In this document: one piece after another, positions 15,869 through 24,800 of the stretch | Layout of the letters: every line of letters begins with the position of its first letter | How positions within the stretch are numbered: the first letter of the stretch is position 1 | Assembly: GCA_003153555.1 (NCBI GenBank) | Contig: PLZS01000034.1 | Coordinates: 56,774 to 111,578 of the forward strand | DNA length: 54,805 nucleotides | Origin: Candidatus Melainabacteria bacterium | Lineage (GTDB): Bacteria; Cyanobacteriota; Vampirovibrionia; Obscuribacterales; Obscuribacteraceae | Direction of reading: 5' to 3' | Made by a program: the position numbers and the translations under genes | The notes under the pieces: generated by a model | The model's database searches: none | What the model was told of the DNA's origin: nothing | What the model saw: the letters and a program-made list of their open reading frames with translations, nothing else

Positions 15869-18800
15869 TTGATCGACCTCCAAACGCAATCTAGCGAACG
15901 CACAGCCCGTTCGCCCCGCATGTCATGGCGCTGGATAATCGGCATCACGGCAGTTCTGGCTGCTGCAATCTATCTCACCTGTAATTTCTATCTTCAAAAA
16001 ATTCTCAGCACCTGGTCAAAGACAAAGCTCGAATATGTGATCGGGCAGAACATGCATCGCCAGGTGCAGCTGGGCAGTGTCAGATGGAGCGTCGGTCTGC
16101 CAGGCATCATTTTTCATGCTGATCGAATTATCGTAAATGAAATGAATGGCAAGCCTTTCGTGCTTGCCGGTCCCACAGAAATCGCTGTGGCCCTGCTTCC
16201 CCTGATTCACAGCAAAGAATTGATGGTTAGTAATGTCAATTTCAGCAGTCCAGAAATTTGGGCGACACGTCTGACAAACACAAAGTGGAATTTCTCAGAT
16301 CTGCCACAAATGCCCACCTTAAAGGATTTATCACATCTCGGTGTGCATGGCGGCAAGCTCCACGTAACCGATGCCAGACAAGCGAAAGTGAAACTTGATT
16401 TTGATGCCATTGAAGCAAAATTGGATCGTCCGTTCTATCGAAAGGGTTGGCCCTTTGCCCTGTCGACAGACCTTAAGCATCCAACCTTTACCACTCATAT
16501 TGAAGTAGATGGCACTGGCCATGGTGATCCTAGTGATTGGAAGGATAATGAAGTTTCTTTCAATGCCAACCTGAAAAACCTGGTACTGGCAGACTTTGAA
16601 GACTTCACAGGACCGTTGGCAATTCCTAATATTGGCAACCCGATTGACGCCTCCTTTTCCGGGGAAGGAACGCCAAGTAAAGGCGTCACAGCTAAAGCTT
16701 CAATACAAACGCCAAAATTTACGCTCTCAGCCCAGAAAATCGAACATGTCGGTCCTTTGCCGTTCTTGCCAGATAAAGAGGGGGTCGCAGCACCATTTGA
16801 CAAGTCGGATCTGAAACTGACCAATGTTCACTTCGAATATCCGCAGGGCAAGCTAGCGATCAAGTCATTCAATGGCGAAATCCACCTGACCAAGCAAAAA
16901 CTCTCTTTTGAAAAAACAAAAGGCAGGTTTGGCCATAGCGAGTTCGAAGCAGACGGTTGGATCGACAGCGACCATAAAGCTGATATTCGCTACCATGGCA
17001 AACACATCTACTTGGATGAATTTAGGCAGACACTGGAAGCGTTGAAACTGCCGGCACCATCGGTGGTGCACCAACCGTTATATGGCACTGTTAAGGAAGC
17101 CTTCCTGACATTGAAGGGCGATTTAAATGGTCCCGCCATTACTTTTAATGCCACGCCTGACAGGCTCTACTACATGCCCAATCAACCCAAACGACTGTTC
17201 GAATTGGGTGGTGGCAAAGTGAACTTCGACGGCACAACAGCGACCTTTGAAAATTTGACTGGACGACTTGGCAAAGGCACATTTTCACTTGACGGAAAAT
17301 CTGAGCTAGGCACGGCAGGTAAGGTCGATGTTCGCTTGAATAGTGACAATATCGATCTAGCTGACGTGAAGAATTTGATCAAAGAACTGAAGGTCGATAG
17401 TCCCCTCGTCAAAGAGGAAGCTTTATATGGCGAGATAAGAAGCGCTCGCGGGGAAATTAAGGGCACCATTGAAAACCCGACTATCACCTTAAAAGTGGTG
17501 CCAATCAATTTGTACTACCAACCCACTGAGTCGAAGACACGCGTCTTCGAAGTAAACGGCGGAGAGCTAGGCATTGTTAATCAAACGCTAGATTTCCACG
17601 ACACGAGTGGCAACTTGGGCAGTGGTCGCTTCTGGTTGAACGGCTCAGCGGGTCCAACACCATCTTCTGCGCTCGACTTGAAGATTCGGGCGGAAAATAT
17701 CGATCTGGCCAACGTAAAGATGTCGCTGCAGTCTATGAAGGTGCAGTCACCACTTCTGGCTGAACAGCTGCTCTACGGCATTGTCAAAAAGGTGGATATG
17801 ACTGTCCAGGGAACAGCAAAATCTCCGCTGATCACTATGGTGGCATATCCCAAAGATCTGACTTATCTACCGCTTGGTTCCAGCAGAGCCGTTCACCTGA
17901 CCTCAGGTAAGGTCACTTATGATCACGACTCGCTAGCGTTGCAAGATGTTGACGTAACCAGCCCAAGAAGCAAACTACGCACAAGTCTGACGATCGACAA
18001 TTTATCGAAGACGAGCACGATTTCGTCATTAAGCGTTGATACACGCGGATTGGACTTGAGTGACTTGCACTCATATCTGGCTGCTCCGCGCACACCAAGC
18101 ATGGTGCGCGAACGCTATTTGCAGGAAATGAAGTACTTCAACATTACCCCGCCTAAAGGCAAAGTTCATGGACATTTTACTGTTACCAGCAAGGGCAGCA
18201 GCTTTAATGCTACCGGCGATATGTCTTTCGAAGATGTCGCTGCTCGAGTGGCTGGATTTCCTATGAGCCACGTCAAAGGCAGATTCTTGACGGCAGGCAA
18301 CAACCTTCGCATCGACAATCTCAGTGGCAATCTAGGCAAAACAGACTTTGCTGCGTCTGGGCAAGTAGACAATTTTGCTGATCGTCTGGCCAAGGCTTAC
18401 AACATCAAAGTTACTGCTCATGTTGATCTGAATGATTTCTTGAATGTTGTGGGTCAGCGTGAAAATTCAACCCGCCAACTGATTTCATCAGGTCCCGTGC
18501 CTATAACCGCTCAACTTAGCGGCACCGACAAAATGCTTACTTCCGTATTCCAAGGCTCCGTTCAAGGCGATCAAGAGTTCAGCTTCGTAGGTCAGTTCGG
18601 TGTGCTGTCTAAACCGAAAGGAGTGCCTGGTACAGCCTCAGGCACTCTGGTGCTTCAAGACAACAGAATTAGTTTGCAAAACGTTCAGCTGCAAGCAGGC
18701 ATGGCCATCATTCGCATAAACGGCACGTATTCCTCGCCCACGGCTGCTGATGGCACTCCCGAAATTGATATCACTTTGGATTTGCCCAATCCAATTCAAG

Positions 18801-20041
18801 CTAAGAGCTTGGTGGCATTTTTGCCGGCAGGCACCATAGATAGTGGCTTAAAAAATCTAACCGGCTCTATAAGCGGCAGCATACAAATGAAAGGACCAAC
18901 CACAGCACCAGCAGTTAGGGGCTCCGTCCACATAAATGACTTTGGAGTGCCAACATATAAGTTGGCTCATGTAAGCGGCGCTGTAAGCTCTACCGACTGG
19001 GTTACGGGCAACTCTTCCGTTGCCGACGATAGACTGTCCACCCCGTTTGATATAGACATCCAGTCGATGACGCTGAACAAATTATCCGTCAAGAATATAA
19101 AAGGAAAACTAGTGGCCGGATATTACACCAGCAAGGCCAACGAGAAAGTCCGCAATATTTCATTGAGAGACATTACGGCCGACATTGCCAAAGGAAAGTT
19201 GAAGATGCGGGGCTGGACGGCTCAAGACAAGCCACTGTTCGGTGGAACAGCGGATTTAAGTGGCGTCGATGCCAATCAACTGTTCACAGAACTGTTTGAC
19301 CAGCCTAATGAAATTACTGGCACTCTGCAGTCACACATAAGATTCAAAGCTGACATAGGTCCGGGCAAAAATGTCTATGACACGCTCGAAGTGCCAGCGC
19401 CAGAGGCAACTGAAACGAACCCTAACGCACTCAAACCAAGCAGTTTCAAATTGGAAAATGGGCGAGTAACCAGATTTAGTTTGCTGCAACGAAGAATAGA
19501 TCAGGCCAACTTGATTAAGGGTGGCATTCTTGATTTCAATATAAACAACTTCTTGCAGAGTGTGGCACCAGTTAAAGAAGGCAATTACAAATCAATTACT
19601 GGCACGTTCGTTTTGAGACCAGGTTTGAAAGTAGCTTTTGGAAATGCCGACCCGGAGATGGCCAGGTTTGGACCCGTTGAATTCAATGGAGAAGAACTGA
19701 GAATGCGGTCTTCTGGCACTATCGACTTCAAGCAAAATACCATGACAGTGGAGGTGTTCGGAAACATTCCTCGCACCTCAGTCAGGGGATTCTTTGGAAA
19801 AGCGGGGTCTATGTTTAGTATCAGTGGGTTACTTGGCGTGCTAGACGGATTGCCGATTATGCCCAACATTTGGCCGGAAAATAAACCACGCGCATTCCAA
19901 TTTAAAATCGTTGCTTCGTTGGAAAAGCCACAGCAAATGAACAAATCAATTTACGATACATTCAAGTGGTTGCCGAACCAAAAAGACGCCACTCCGCACC
20001 CTACTTTGGCTGGTGCAACTTCCCCATCCACCAATGGCTAG
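15869..20041 (+). CDS. Large AsmA/TamB-like envelope protein with internal repeats
   Basis: A 1390-residue protein anchored by an N-terminal helix (about 21-43, WIIGITAVLAAAIYLTC) with a long beta-rich periplasmic body. This is the plan of the AsmA/TamB/YhdP bridge-like lipid-transfer proteins that span the envelope. AsmA-like N-terminal features follow the helix (LGSVRWSVGLPGIIFHADRI). Three successive units of 115-117 residues begin after I-D-L or I-Y-L elements (DNA 17015-17359, 17360-17707, 17708-18058), each with an LYG-x-V/I turn and an NP/GP-x-IT strand. The C-terminus has the AsmA-like TIDF...ITVEVFGNIPRTSV-type strand pair. The start codon is TTG; SD evidence is weak. It follows an intergenic gap divergent from the nucleotidyltransferase. 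Confidence 0.8.
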   Translation: MIDLQTQSSERTARSPRMSWRWIIGITAVLAAAIYLTCNFYLQKILSTWSKTKLEYVIGQNMHRQVQLGSVRWSVGLPGIIFHADRIIVNEMNGKPFVLAGPTEIAVALLPLIHSKELMVSNVNFSSPEIWATRLTNTKWNFSDLPQMPTLKDLSHLGVHGGKLHVTDARQAKVKLDFDAIEAKLDRPFYRKGWPFALSTDLKHPTFTTHIEVDGTGHGDPSDWKDNEVSFNANLKNLVLADFEDFTGPLAIPNIGNPIDASFSGEGTPSKGVTAKASIQTPKFTLSAQKIEHVGPLPFLPDKEGVAAPFDKSDLKLTNVHFEYPQGKLAIKSFNGEIHLTKQKLSFEKTKGRFGHSEFEADGWIDSDHKADIRYHGKHIYLDEFRQTLEALKLPAPSVVHQPLYGTVKEAFLTLKGDLNGPAITFNATPDRLYYMPNQPKRLFELGGGKVNFDGTTATFENLTGRLGKGTFSLDGKSELGTAGKVDVRLNSDNIDLADVKNLIKELKVDSPLVKEEALYGEIRSARGEIKGTIENPTITLKVVPINLYYQPTESKTRVFEVNGGELGIVNQTLDFHDTSGNLGSGRFWLNGSAGPTPSSALDLKIRAENIDLANVKMSLQSMKVQSPLLAEQLLYGIVKKVDMTVQGTAKSPLITMVAYPKDLTYLPLGSSRAVHLTSGKVTYDHDSLALQDVDVTSPRSKLRTSLTIDNLSKTSTISSLSVDTRGLDLSDLHSYLAAPRTPSMVRERYLQEMKYFNITPPKGKVHGHFTVTSKGSSFNATGDMSFEDVAARVAGFPMSHVKGRFLTAGNNLRIDNLSGNLGKTDFAASGQVDNFADRLAKAYNIKVTAHVDLNDFLNVVGQRENSTRQLISSGPVPITAQLSGTDKMLTSVFQGSVQGDQEFSFVGQFGVLSKPKGVPGTASGTLVLQDNRISLQNVQLQAGMAIIRINGTYSSPTAADGTPEIDITLDLPNPIQAKSLVAFLPAGTIDSGLKNLTGSISGSIQMKGPTTAPAVRGSVHINDFGVPTYKLAHVSGAVSSTDWVTGNSSVADDRLSTPFDIDIQSMTLNKLSVKNIKGKLVAGYYTSKANEKVRNISLRDITADIAKGKLKMRGWTAQDKPLFGGTADLSGVDANQLFTELFDQPNEITGTLQSHIRFKADIGPGKNVYDTLEVPAPEATETNPNALKPSSFKLENGRVTRFSLLQRRIDQANLIKGGILDFNINNFLQSVAPVKEGNYKSITGTFVLRPGLKVAFGNADPEMARFGPVEFNGEELRMRSSGTIDFKQNTMTVEVFGNIPRTSVRGFFGKAGSMFSISGLLGVLDGLPIMPNIWPENKPRAFQFKIVASLEKPQQMNKSIYDTFKWLPNQKDATPHPTLAGATSPSTNG
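17015..18058 (+). repeat. Three tandem ~116-residue coding repeats
   Basis: Diverged internal duplication inside the AsmA-like gene: units at 17015-17359 (345 bases), 17360-17707 (348) and 17708-18058 (351). Each unit begins with a helix-like segment ending in LYG (QPLYGTVKEA, EALYGEIRSA, QLLYGIVKKV), continues with a hydrophobic strand, a K-x-x-LYY/LTY element and ends in NIDL, NIDL and GLDL. A weaker fourth unit may start at 18059. Confidence 0.65.
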
Positions 20042-20072
20042 CATGGAAACGGATTGCTATGGAAAACCGCTG

Positions 20073-20086
20073 GTTCGTGCACGAAC
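20073..20086. promoter_or_regulatory. 14-bp perfect palindrome
   Basis: GTTCGTGCACGAAC lies 33 bases after the AsmA-like stop codon and is followed by TTTAG. It may be a weak terminator hairpin (5-bp stem, TGCA loop) or an operator for the downstream thioredoxin gene. The sequence alone does not decide. Confidence 0.35.
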
Positions 20087-20230
20087 TTTAGAGATCACGG
20101 TATCCAGGTGGTACCCTTGGCAAACATTGAGATTTCATTGTGAATTGGCGTGATCGGCGCGTAAACCGAAACACAATTGGTCTGTCGGCGTCTTTCTCTC
20201 TATGTCCCTTAGCAGACGCAGGAGCTTGAA

Positions 20231-20680
20231 ATGAAGAACGTATTTATCGCATCGGTGTGTGGAGCATTACTCCTTGGCGGTTGTTCAAGCTCGGCTGAGG
20301 AGAAACTTGGGCACGTCTCACATCCTGTTCAAGAAACCTCGGACAAGACTTTCAAAAAAGATGTTGCCTTAGCCACTGAGCCAGTATTGGTAGACTTCTA
20401 CGCCACGTGGTGCCCGCCGTGCAGAAAGATGTCGCCGATCGTTGATCAAGTGGCTGAACAGTTCGATGGAAAAATCAAAGTGTTCAAAGTCGATGTAGAT
20501 AAAAATCCGCTTCTGTCTCAAGCACTGGGAATTGAATCAATCCCAACGTTAGTTGTCTTCAAAAACGGACAACCTGCTACTGCCTCTACCGGTGCAATAC
20601 CAAAATCCGAACTGGTAGCTCTGGTCCAAGAGGCTTTGTCTGGCACCCTCGTCGGTCACAACAACAAGAATGCCCTCTAA
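20231..20680 (+). CDS. Thioredoxin-fold lipoprotein (WCPPC)
   Basis: A 149-residue thiol-disulfide protein exported and lipidated. The signal peptide ends with a lipobox LLGGC (Cys 18), followed by a Ser-rich spacer. The thioredoxin domain has VDFYATWCPPCRKMSPIV with the active site C-P-P-C (about residues 62-65) and the cis-proline loop SIPTLVVF. WCPPC differs from the WCGPC of cytosolic thioredoxin and is common in extracytoplasmic reductases such as ResA/TlpA types, though the size and remaining motifs are thioredoxin-like. The ATG is preceded by AGGAG at 7-8 bases. Possible roles are cytochrome maturation or oxidative repair in the envelope; the partner is unknown. Confidence 0.85.
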   Translation: MKNVFIASVCGALLLGGCSSSAEEKLGHVSHPVQETSDKTFKKDVALATEPVLVDFYATWCPPCRKMSPIVDQVAEQFDGKIKVFKVDVDKNPLLSQALGIESIPTLVVFKNGQPATASTGAIPKSELVALVQEALSGTLVGHNNKNAL

Positions 20681-20771
20681 TTTTTCGACCGGAGCAGAAA
20701 AATTTATTTACAGTCGCCCCCATATTTCGACTTTTTACGTCATCCTAAACAAAGAACCCTAGGAGGTGTCT

Positions 20772-20930
20772 ATGACCGAAAGTGATAAAGGAACAAAGAC
20801 TGCTGAAAAAGAAGAAGTCAAAAAAGATGACAAACAACAGCAAGTCAATGACAAACAAAACGAACATAAAGAACATAAAGAAGAGCAAACTAAGAAACCA
20901 AGCTCCGGTGGATGCTGCGGCGGTCACTAA
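20772..20930 (+). CDS. 52-residue highly charged peptide ending in GGCCGGH
   Basis: A small gene with a near-perfect ribosome-binding site, AGGAGGTG (20761-20768), 3 bases before the ATG. The product begins MTESDKGTKTAEKEE and is almost wholly Lys, Glu, Asp, Gln and His, with no hydrophobic core. The last residues are SSGGCCGGH, a vicinal cysteine pair flanked by glycines and a terminal histidine. Such a tail could bind metal or be lipidated/modified, but this is inference. It follows the thioredoxin lipoprotein gene by 91 bases and precedes a hairpin at 20989-21027. The strict composition and strong ribosome-binding site argue for a real gene; no family is recognised. Confidence 0.7.
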   Translation: MTESDKGTKTAEKEEVKKDDKQQQVNDKQNEHKEHKEEQTKKPSSGGCCGGH

Positions 20931-20988
20931 GCTCTGATGTCGAACTATTCGACAACAACTAAATACGATGTGAGGCGCGGTTGTAACA

Positions 20989-21027
20989 AACTGCGCCTTG
21001 CATTTAGCAGGTATAAAAGGCGCAGTT
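20989..21027 (+). terminator. Strong hairpin after the GGCCGGH peptide gene
   Basis: AACTGCGCCTT (20989-20999) pairs with AAGGCGCAGTT (21017-21027), an 11-bp stem with a 17-base loop. A T-run (CCTTTTTAG) lies about 12 bases further on. It could terminate the small gene or lie in the leader of the hydrolase gene. Confidence 0.5.
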
Positions 21028-21143
21028 GTTGATTGCACCTTTTTAGTTAGGAATTATGCTCTGCTGTGATGGACGGTTCAGCTGGGGATGTGCGAGTATT
21101 CCACTGAGATTTCGAAAAAAACGCGTCCAGTTAAAGGTCACTT

Positions 21144-22463
21144 ATGAGTTCAAACATAGCCATAGTTGTACTTGTCCTTTGCTCAATTCTGGTAGCGGGG
21201 TCGAGAGTTTCAGCCGAGAATCTTAAAGCTGAGACGAACCTCAAAGCTCAAACTCGTTACGTCACCATTCCAATCCTTTATGTGACAGACAGAAACGCTA
21301 CAAAGAAAGGCTACGGACCGCAGCGGAAGCTTGAACAGTTGAACTCGATTAACAATTTGCATTTCGGCTGGCTTGATTATTCGCTGCGTAGGCACGAGAC
21401 AACAACTAGCAGCCTTGAAAAGCAGCTTGGTTGGAGTGAATCGCACAAGCGGCCGAGGTGCGTGCTGGAGACAAAAGAACTTGCGGAAGTTAAGGGTTAT
21501 CATGACTTCGGACAAGTCATAATCGATGCAGCGAAAAAATCAGGCACCGACGACGTCTTCATTTTGGTGCATGGATTCAATACACCCTTTGACCACGCCG
21601 CGAAGGAAGCAGCCCTACTTGCATATCAGGTGCAGCGTCCGCTCATCCTTTACAGCTGGCCTTCGAAGGGGAAACTGAGCCAATATAATGTTGACGCAGG
21701 CAATAACGAATGGAGCCAAGAGCATTTTGACGCACTGATGGATGAACTGAAACGAATTAAAGACAGTTCTGGAATCAAATTCACTTTGGTGGCTCATAGC
21801 ATGGGCAATAGACTTGCTGTGCGCTCAGCGCCAGCGCTCCAAGGTAAGCATATTTTCAAACAGGTCTTCCTCGTTGATCCGGATTTTGACGCCGAGACGT
21901 TTGTTCACTACTTATATCGATATGCACGCAAGAGCGCAGAGTCAGCTGAGGTCGCAGAAAAGACCGAAACAATCGAGCCGACCAAAGTGCGAATTTTATT
22001 TTCTCACAAAGATCGCGCGTTGCCGTTGTCTGAGTTTTTGTTTGGCGGCTATACGCGGCTAGGGCAAGCAGCAGATTCACTGTTATCCGTAGTTGCAGCA
22101 CCATATGCAATACCAGGTAAAGTTACCGACGCACTTGGTTCGACTGCAAACAAAGATGCCACCATAACTAACAGTGACCAAAAGCAAAATTGGGTCATGA
22201 ACTTTGAGTGGATCGATTTCACCGTATTAGACCACGGAGTGATCGGCCACACCGTTCCATTTGAAATGATCGCCAGCCTGTGGTCGACCAGTTTACCTGG
22301 CGAAGGATTGAAGTTGGTTCCCAGCAATAATGGTGCGCCCAACAGATTAGCCTCGCTGTTTTTACATCTGTTCGGCGAACAGGACCATATTTCAGACAAG
22401 ATTGATAGTTCTGAGCGCGTCGTTATAACAACAAAACGGCGGCGAGCTTCTGTTGCTCATTAG
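21144..22463 (+). CDS. Exported DUF900-type alpha/beta hydrolase
   Basis: A 439-residue predicted esterase/lipase-like protein. It has an N-terminal signal peptide (hydrophobic residues about 5-24). The motifs of DUF900 family hydrolases are visible: VTDRNA near residue 50, ILVHGFNTPFDHA (oxyanion strand, about 139-151), LYSWPSKGKLSQY (about 170), the nucleophile elbow VAHSMGNR with Ser about residue 218, and FLVDPDFDAETF. The last quarter contains DHGVIGH-like residues that may supply the catalytic His. The substrate is unknown. The ATG has AAAGG 5-6 bases upstream. It is a single gene between two hairpin structures. Confidence 0.8.
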   Translation: MSSNIAIVVLVLCSILVAGSRVSAENLKAETNLKAQTRYVTIPILYVTDRNATKKGYGPQRKLEQLNSINNLHFGWLDYSLRRHETTTSSLEKQLGWSESHKRPRCVLETKELAEVKGYHDFGQVIIDAAKKSGTDDVFILVHGFNTPFDHAAKEAALLAYQVQRPLILYSWPSKGKLSQYNVDAGNNEWSQEHFDALMDELKRIKDSSGIKFTLVAHSMGNRLAVRSAPALQGKHIFKQVFLVDPDFDAETFVHYLYRYARKSAESAEVAEKTETIEPTKVRILFSHKDRALPLSEFLFGGYTRLGQAADSLLSVVAAPYAIPGKVTDALGSTANKDATITNSDQKQNWVMNFEWIDFTVLDHGVIGHTVPFEMIASLWSTSLPGEGLKLVPSNNGAPNRLASLFLHLFGEQDHISDKIDSSERVVITTKRRRASVAH

Positions 22464-22500
22464 CGCTCGGTCTGGTCGCTCTTAAGCCGCTTTTTTGCTT

Positions 22501-22683
22501 TTATGCAGCTTCTCTGCTTTGACCAGTTCGGTCAATATTATTGGGCGGATAATAGTAGATTCTGTCTTGTGCGTCTTCAACAAAGTGAATGAATTCACGG
22601 AATTGAACCTTCAGTATTCTTTTCAAATCGCTAGGCAATTCGTTGACATCTGCTATGCATGTCTTTGATTGCAATGTGTACAT
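22501..22683 (-). CDS. Putative 60-residue small protein
   Basis: A short frame starting MYTLQSKTCIADVNELPSDL, with one aromatic/acidic region (FIHFVEDAQDRIYYY). The ATG at 22683 has a good ribosome-binding site GAGGT, 7 bases upstream. It converges with the hydrolase gene (37 bases apart) and is divergent from the stress-protein gene. No family is recognised, and no membrane or signal segment is seen. Support rests on the ribosome-binding site and a non-shadow location. Confidence 0.45.
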   Translation of the reverse strand: MYTLQSKTCIADVNELPSDLKRILKVQFREFIHFVEDAQDRIYYYPPNNIDRTGQSREAA

Positions 22684-22901
22684 GGCGCTTACCTCAATTT
22701 CTTCACTATGGACGACGCTGCGAAAATCGACATAGTTCCAAAGGGGCACTGGGATGTTCTCATTTTGCTGTGGAAAACCATATAGCGTTAATAGGAAACT
22801 CTTTTACTGCCGCTTGCGTCACCATGCTCGGTGCAAATGTAAATCACAAAAATAAAATCGCTATGGGAATAGTTCTCGGCGATCATTGGAGGAAAGGTTT
22901 T

Positions 22902-23438
22902 ATGGCAAAGCTGATAACTGGTATTTTCCGCACTCGTTCGAGCGCCATGACGGCGGTAGAAGACTTAATTCGTCATGGTTTTTCACAAGATGACATCAGT
23001 CTCTTGATGTCAGAAACAACTCGTGGACGCGAGTTTGTGGTTGACGAAACAACTAAGGCTCCAGAAGGCTTAGCCGCTGGCGCAGCAATTGGTGGCGCTT
23101 TGGGTGCTATCGCACTAGGTTTAACCGCTACTGGTTTGTTGGCAGCCCCAGCGGTTGGTTTGTATGCGGCTGGACAATGGTTGGCTATGCTTGCTGGATT
23201 CGGCGCCGGCGCTTTAGGCGGTGGTTTGATCGGCGGTCTGGTTGGCTTAGGGATCCCTGAGCACGAAGCAGAACTGTACCGAGGAGAAATTGAGAAGGGT
23301 GGCATCCTCTTGGGCGTATTTGCCTCGGATGATGAAAAGGCCAAAGAATCTCATCAACTTTTGGAAGCCAGTGGCGCAGAACACGTCAAATCTGAACACG
23401 TCAAAGACGATATCAGAAAGACCGAAAAGGTTCGCTAG
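22902..23438 (+). CDS. Glycine-zipper general stress protein (YflT/17M-like)
   Basis: A 178-residue protein with an N-terminal ferredoxin-like module (ITGIFRTRSSAMTAVEDLI then GFSQDDISLLM) typical of YflT-type heat-induced stress proteins. It is followed by a central hydrophobic Gly/Ala-rich hairpin (about 60-115, glycine-zipper pattern, likely membrane-associated), then a second module (YRGEIEKGGILLGVFASDDEKA) and a Lys/Glu/His-rich tail. The ATG at 22902 has GGAGGA 8 bases upstream; an upstream in-frame extension to 22659 is not supported. The function of relatives is poorly known; a stress-response role is taken from family naming. A strong terminator follows directly. Confidence 0.75.
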   Translation: MAKLITGIFRTRSSAMTAVEDLIRHGFSQDDISLLMSETTRGREFVVDETTKAPEGLAAGAAIGGALGAIALGLTATGLLAAPAVGLYAAGQWLAMLAGFGAGALGGGLIGGLVGLGIPEHEAELYRGEIEKGGILLGVFASDDEKAKESHQLLEASGAEHVKSEHVKDDIRKTEKVR

Positions 23439-23458
23439 TTCTCAAAGCGCACTTACGG

Positions 23459-23486
23459 GAGAAGCCGCCTGAAAAGGCGGCTTCTC
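23459..23486 (+). terminator. Rho-independent-type terminator
   Basis: A perfect 12-bp stem, GAGAAGCCGCCT (23459-23470) and its complement (23475-23486), closes a GAAA tetraloop. Only a weak T-rich stretch follows (TCTGTGCTTTTG). It ends the stress-protein transcript and may also serve the convergent oxidoreductase gene. Confidence 0.8.
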
Positions 23487-23524
23487 TCTGTGCTTTTGAG
23501 TTTCTGAGGCTGTAAAGCAGCTTA

Positions 23525-24523
23525 TTAGGATTTCTCTTGTGGTTGAGGAATCTTTGCCACGATCTTGCCGCGCACATGGCGCATTGAGAGTCGGACTAAA
23601 GCATCTGGAATGTCTTCCAGATTTACCACTTCTTCAACCATTGGCTTGACTAACCCTTTCGCCGCTAGAGCACCAAATTCCATGCCAATTCTGGCTAGAT
23701 CGTCTTGGGCTGTGATGTCTCCGCAAGTGTAAGCACCGCCTAAAGCTACTTCGTGTACAGAGATAGCTTTCTCTCCCGGGCTTAACTTGGTGATATCAGG
23801 CATTCCTGCCACACAAGCGATAGCGCCATTGAAGGCCAACATCTCAAGAGCGGCTGTAGCACTCTCGCTGCTCACCGTATCAATGATGTAATCGACACCA
23901 CGGTTCTGAGTGATTTCGTCAATCGATTCCTTCACGTTTTCAGTTTGATAATCAATAATCTCAGTGGCACCGAGGTTTTTGACGAAGTTGACATTGTGCT
24001 TAGAGCAGGTGGTGATGATCTTCAAACCGGCTACTTTTGACAGTTGAATGGCAAACCCACCCACTCCGCCTGCGCCGCCAAGGATCAAAATTGTTTTGTC
24101 TTTCTGCACATGCAACTTTCGGTGCAGCGCTTGATATGCGGTGAATCCGGCACAGGGCAGGGCAGCCGCATCGGTGTAGGACAGACCATCCGGTAGCCAA
24201 GCTAATGTGCGCGTCGTCACGATAGCGTACTGACTGTATCCACCTTGCTTAGAGTGATCGCCGTGATAATAAACGGGATCTCCGGCTTGCCATTCGTCCA
24301 CTCCCTTACCAACACTATCAATCACTCCAGCTATATCGAGCCCGAGGATCATTGGATAGTCCCAGCCGGGGAAGCCTGACGCTGCGAGTTTGTAGTCAAC
24401 GGGATTTAAACCGACGGCAAAGACCTTGACACGAACCTCGCCAGGACCTGGCTTTGGCTGTTCAACATCTGACGTGTAAAGTGATTCCGGCGTACCGGGC
24501 TTATCTAGGACAAGTGCTTTCAT
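23525..24523 (-). CDS. MDR-family quinone oxidoreductase-like protein
   Basis: A 332-residue NAD(P)H-dependent medium-chain reductase. The N-terminal GroES-like domain contains GEVRVKVFAVGLNPVDYKL (about 27-47) and LGLDIAGVIDSVG. The Rossmann domain has the dinucleotide-binding turn GGAGGVGGFAIQLSKVAG (about 149-166) and LGATEIIDYQTEN. No cysteine cluster for the structural zinc is seen and the catalytic-zinc ligands of alcohol dehydrogenases are absent, so it belongs with zinc-free quinone oxidoreductases. The substrate is unknown. It stands alone, converging on the stress-protein terminator. Confidence 0.88.
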   Translation of the reverse strand: MKALVLDKPGTPESLYTSDVEQPKPGPGEVRVKVFAVGLNPVDYKLAASGFPGWDYPMILGLDIAGVIDSVGKGVDEWQAGDPVYYHGDHSKQGGYSQYAIVTTRTLAWLPDGLSYTDAAALPCAGFTAYQALHRKLHVQKDKTILILGGAGGVGGFAIQLSKVAGLKIITTCSKHNVNFVKNLGATEIIDYQTENVKESIDEITQNRGVDYIIDTVSSESATAALEMLAFNGAIACVAGMPDITKLSPGEKAISVHEVALGGAYTCGDITAQDDLARIGMEFGALAAKGLVKPMVEEVVNLEDIPDALVRLSMRHVRGKIVAKIPQPQEKS

Positions 24524-24800
24524 CTAAGAACTCCGAATCCATGTGAGGAAATCCATTCTAACTGCAACTATTGGAACGACATGCAGCAGTTGTTCTTTCT
24601 TTATTATGCTGTGCATTAGGAAACTTGCACTAATCAAGACGTTTGAACAAGAGCCGCATAGATACCTGGTTCCGACAGTTTTCGAAAAAAAAACAGAAGT
24701 ACGATTTGTTAAGAGATAAGAACTGACAACCTCCGCCGTGAACTAGAAAATCTGTTCACTATATGGTTTAAAGGTGTTGTAACTGCAAGAACCGCCCGGC

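Noticed and set aside
22659..22901. N-terminal extension of the stress protein
   Set aside because: The ATG at 22902 has GGAGGA at ideal distance; the upstream part overlaps the opposite small gene and looks non-coding.
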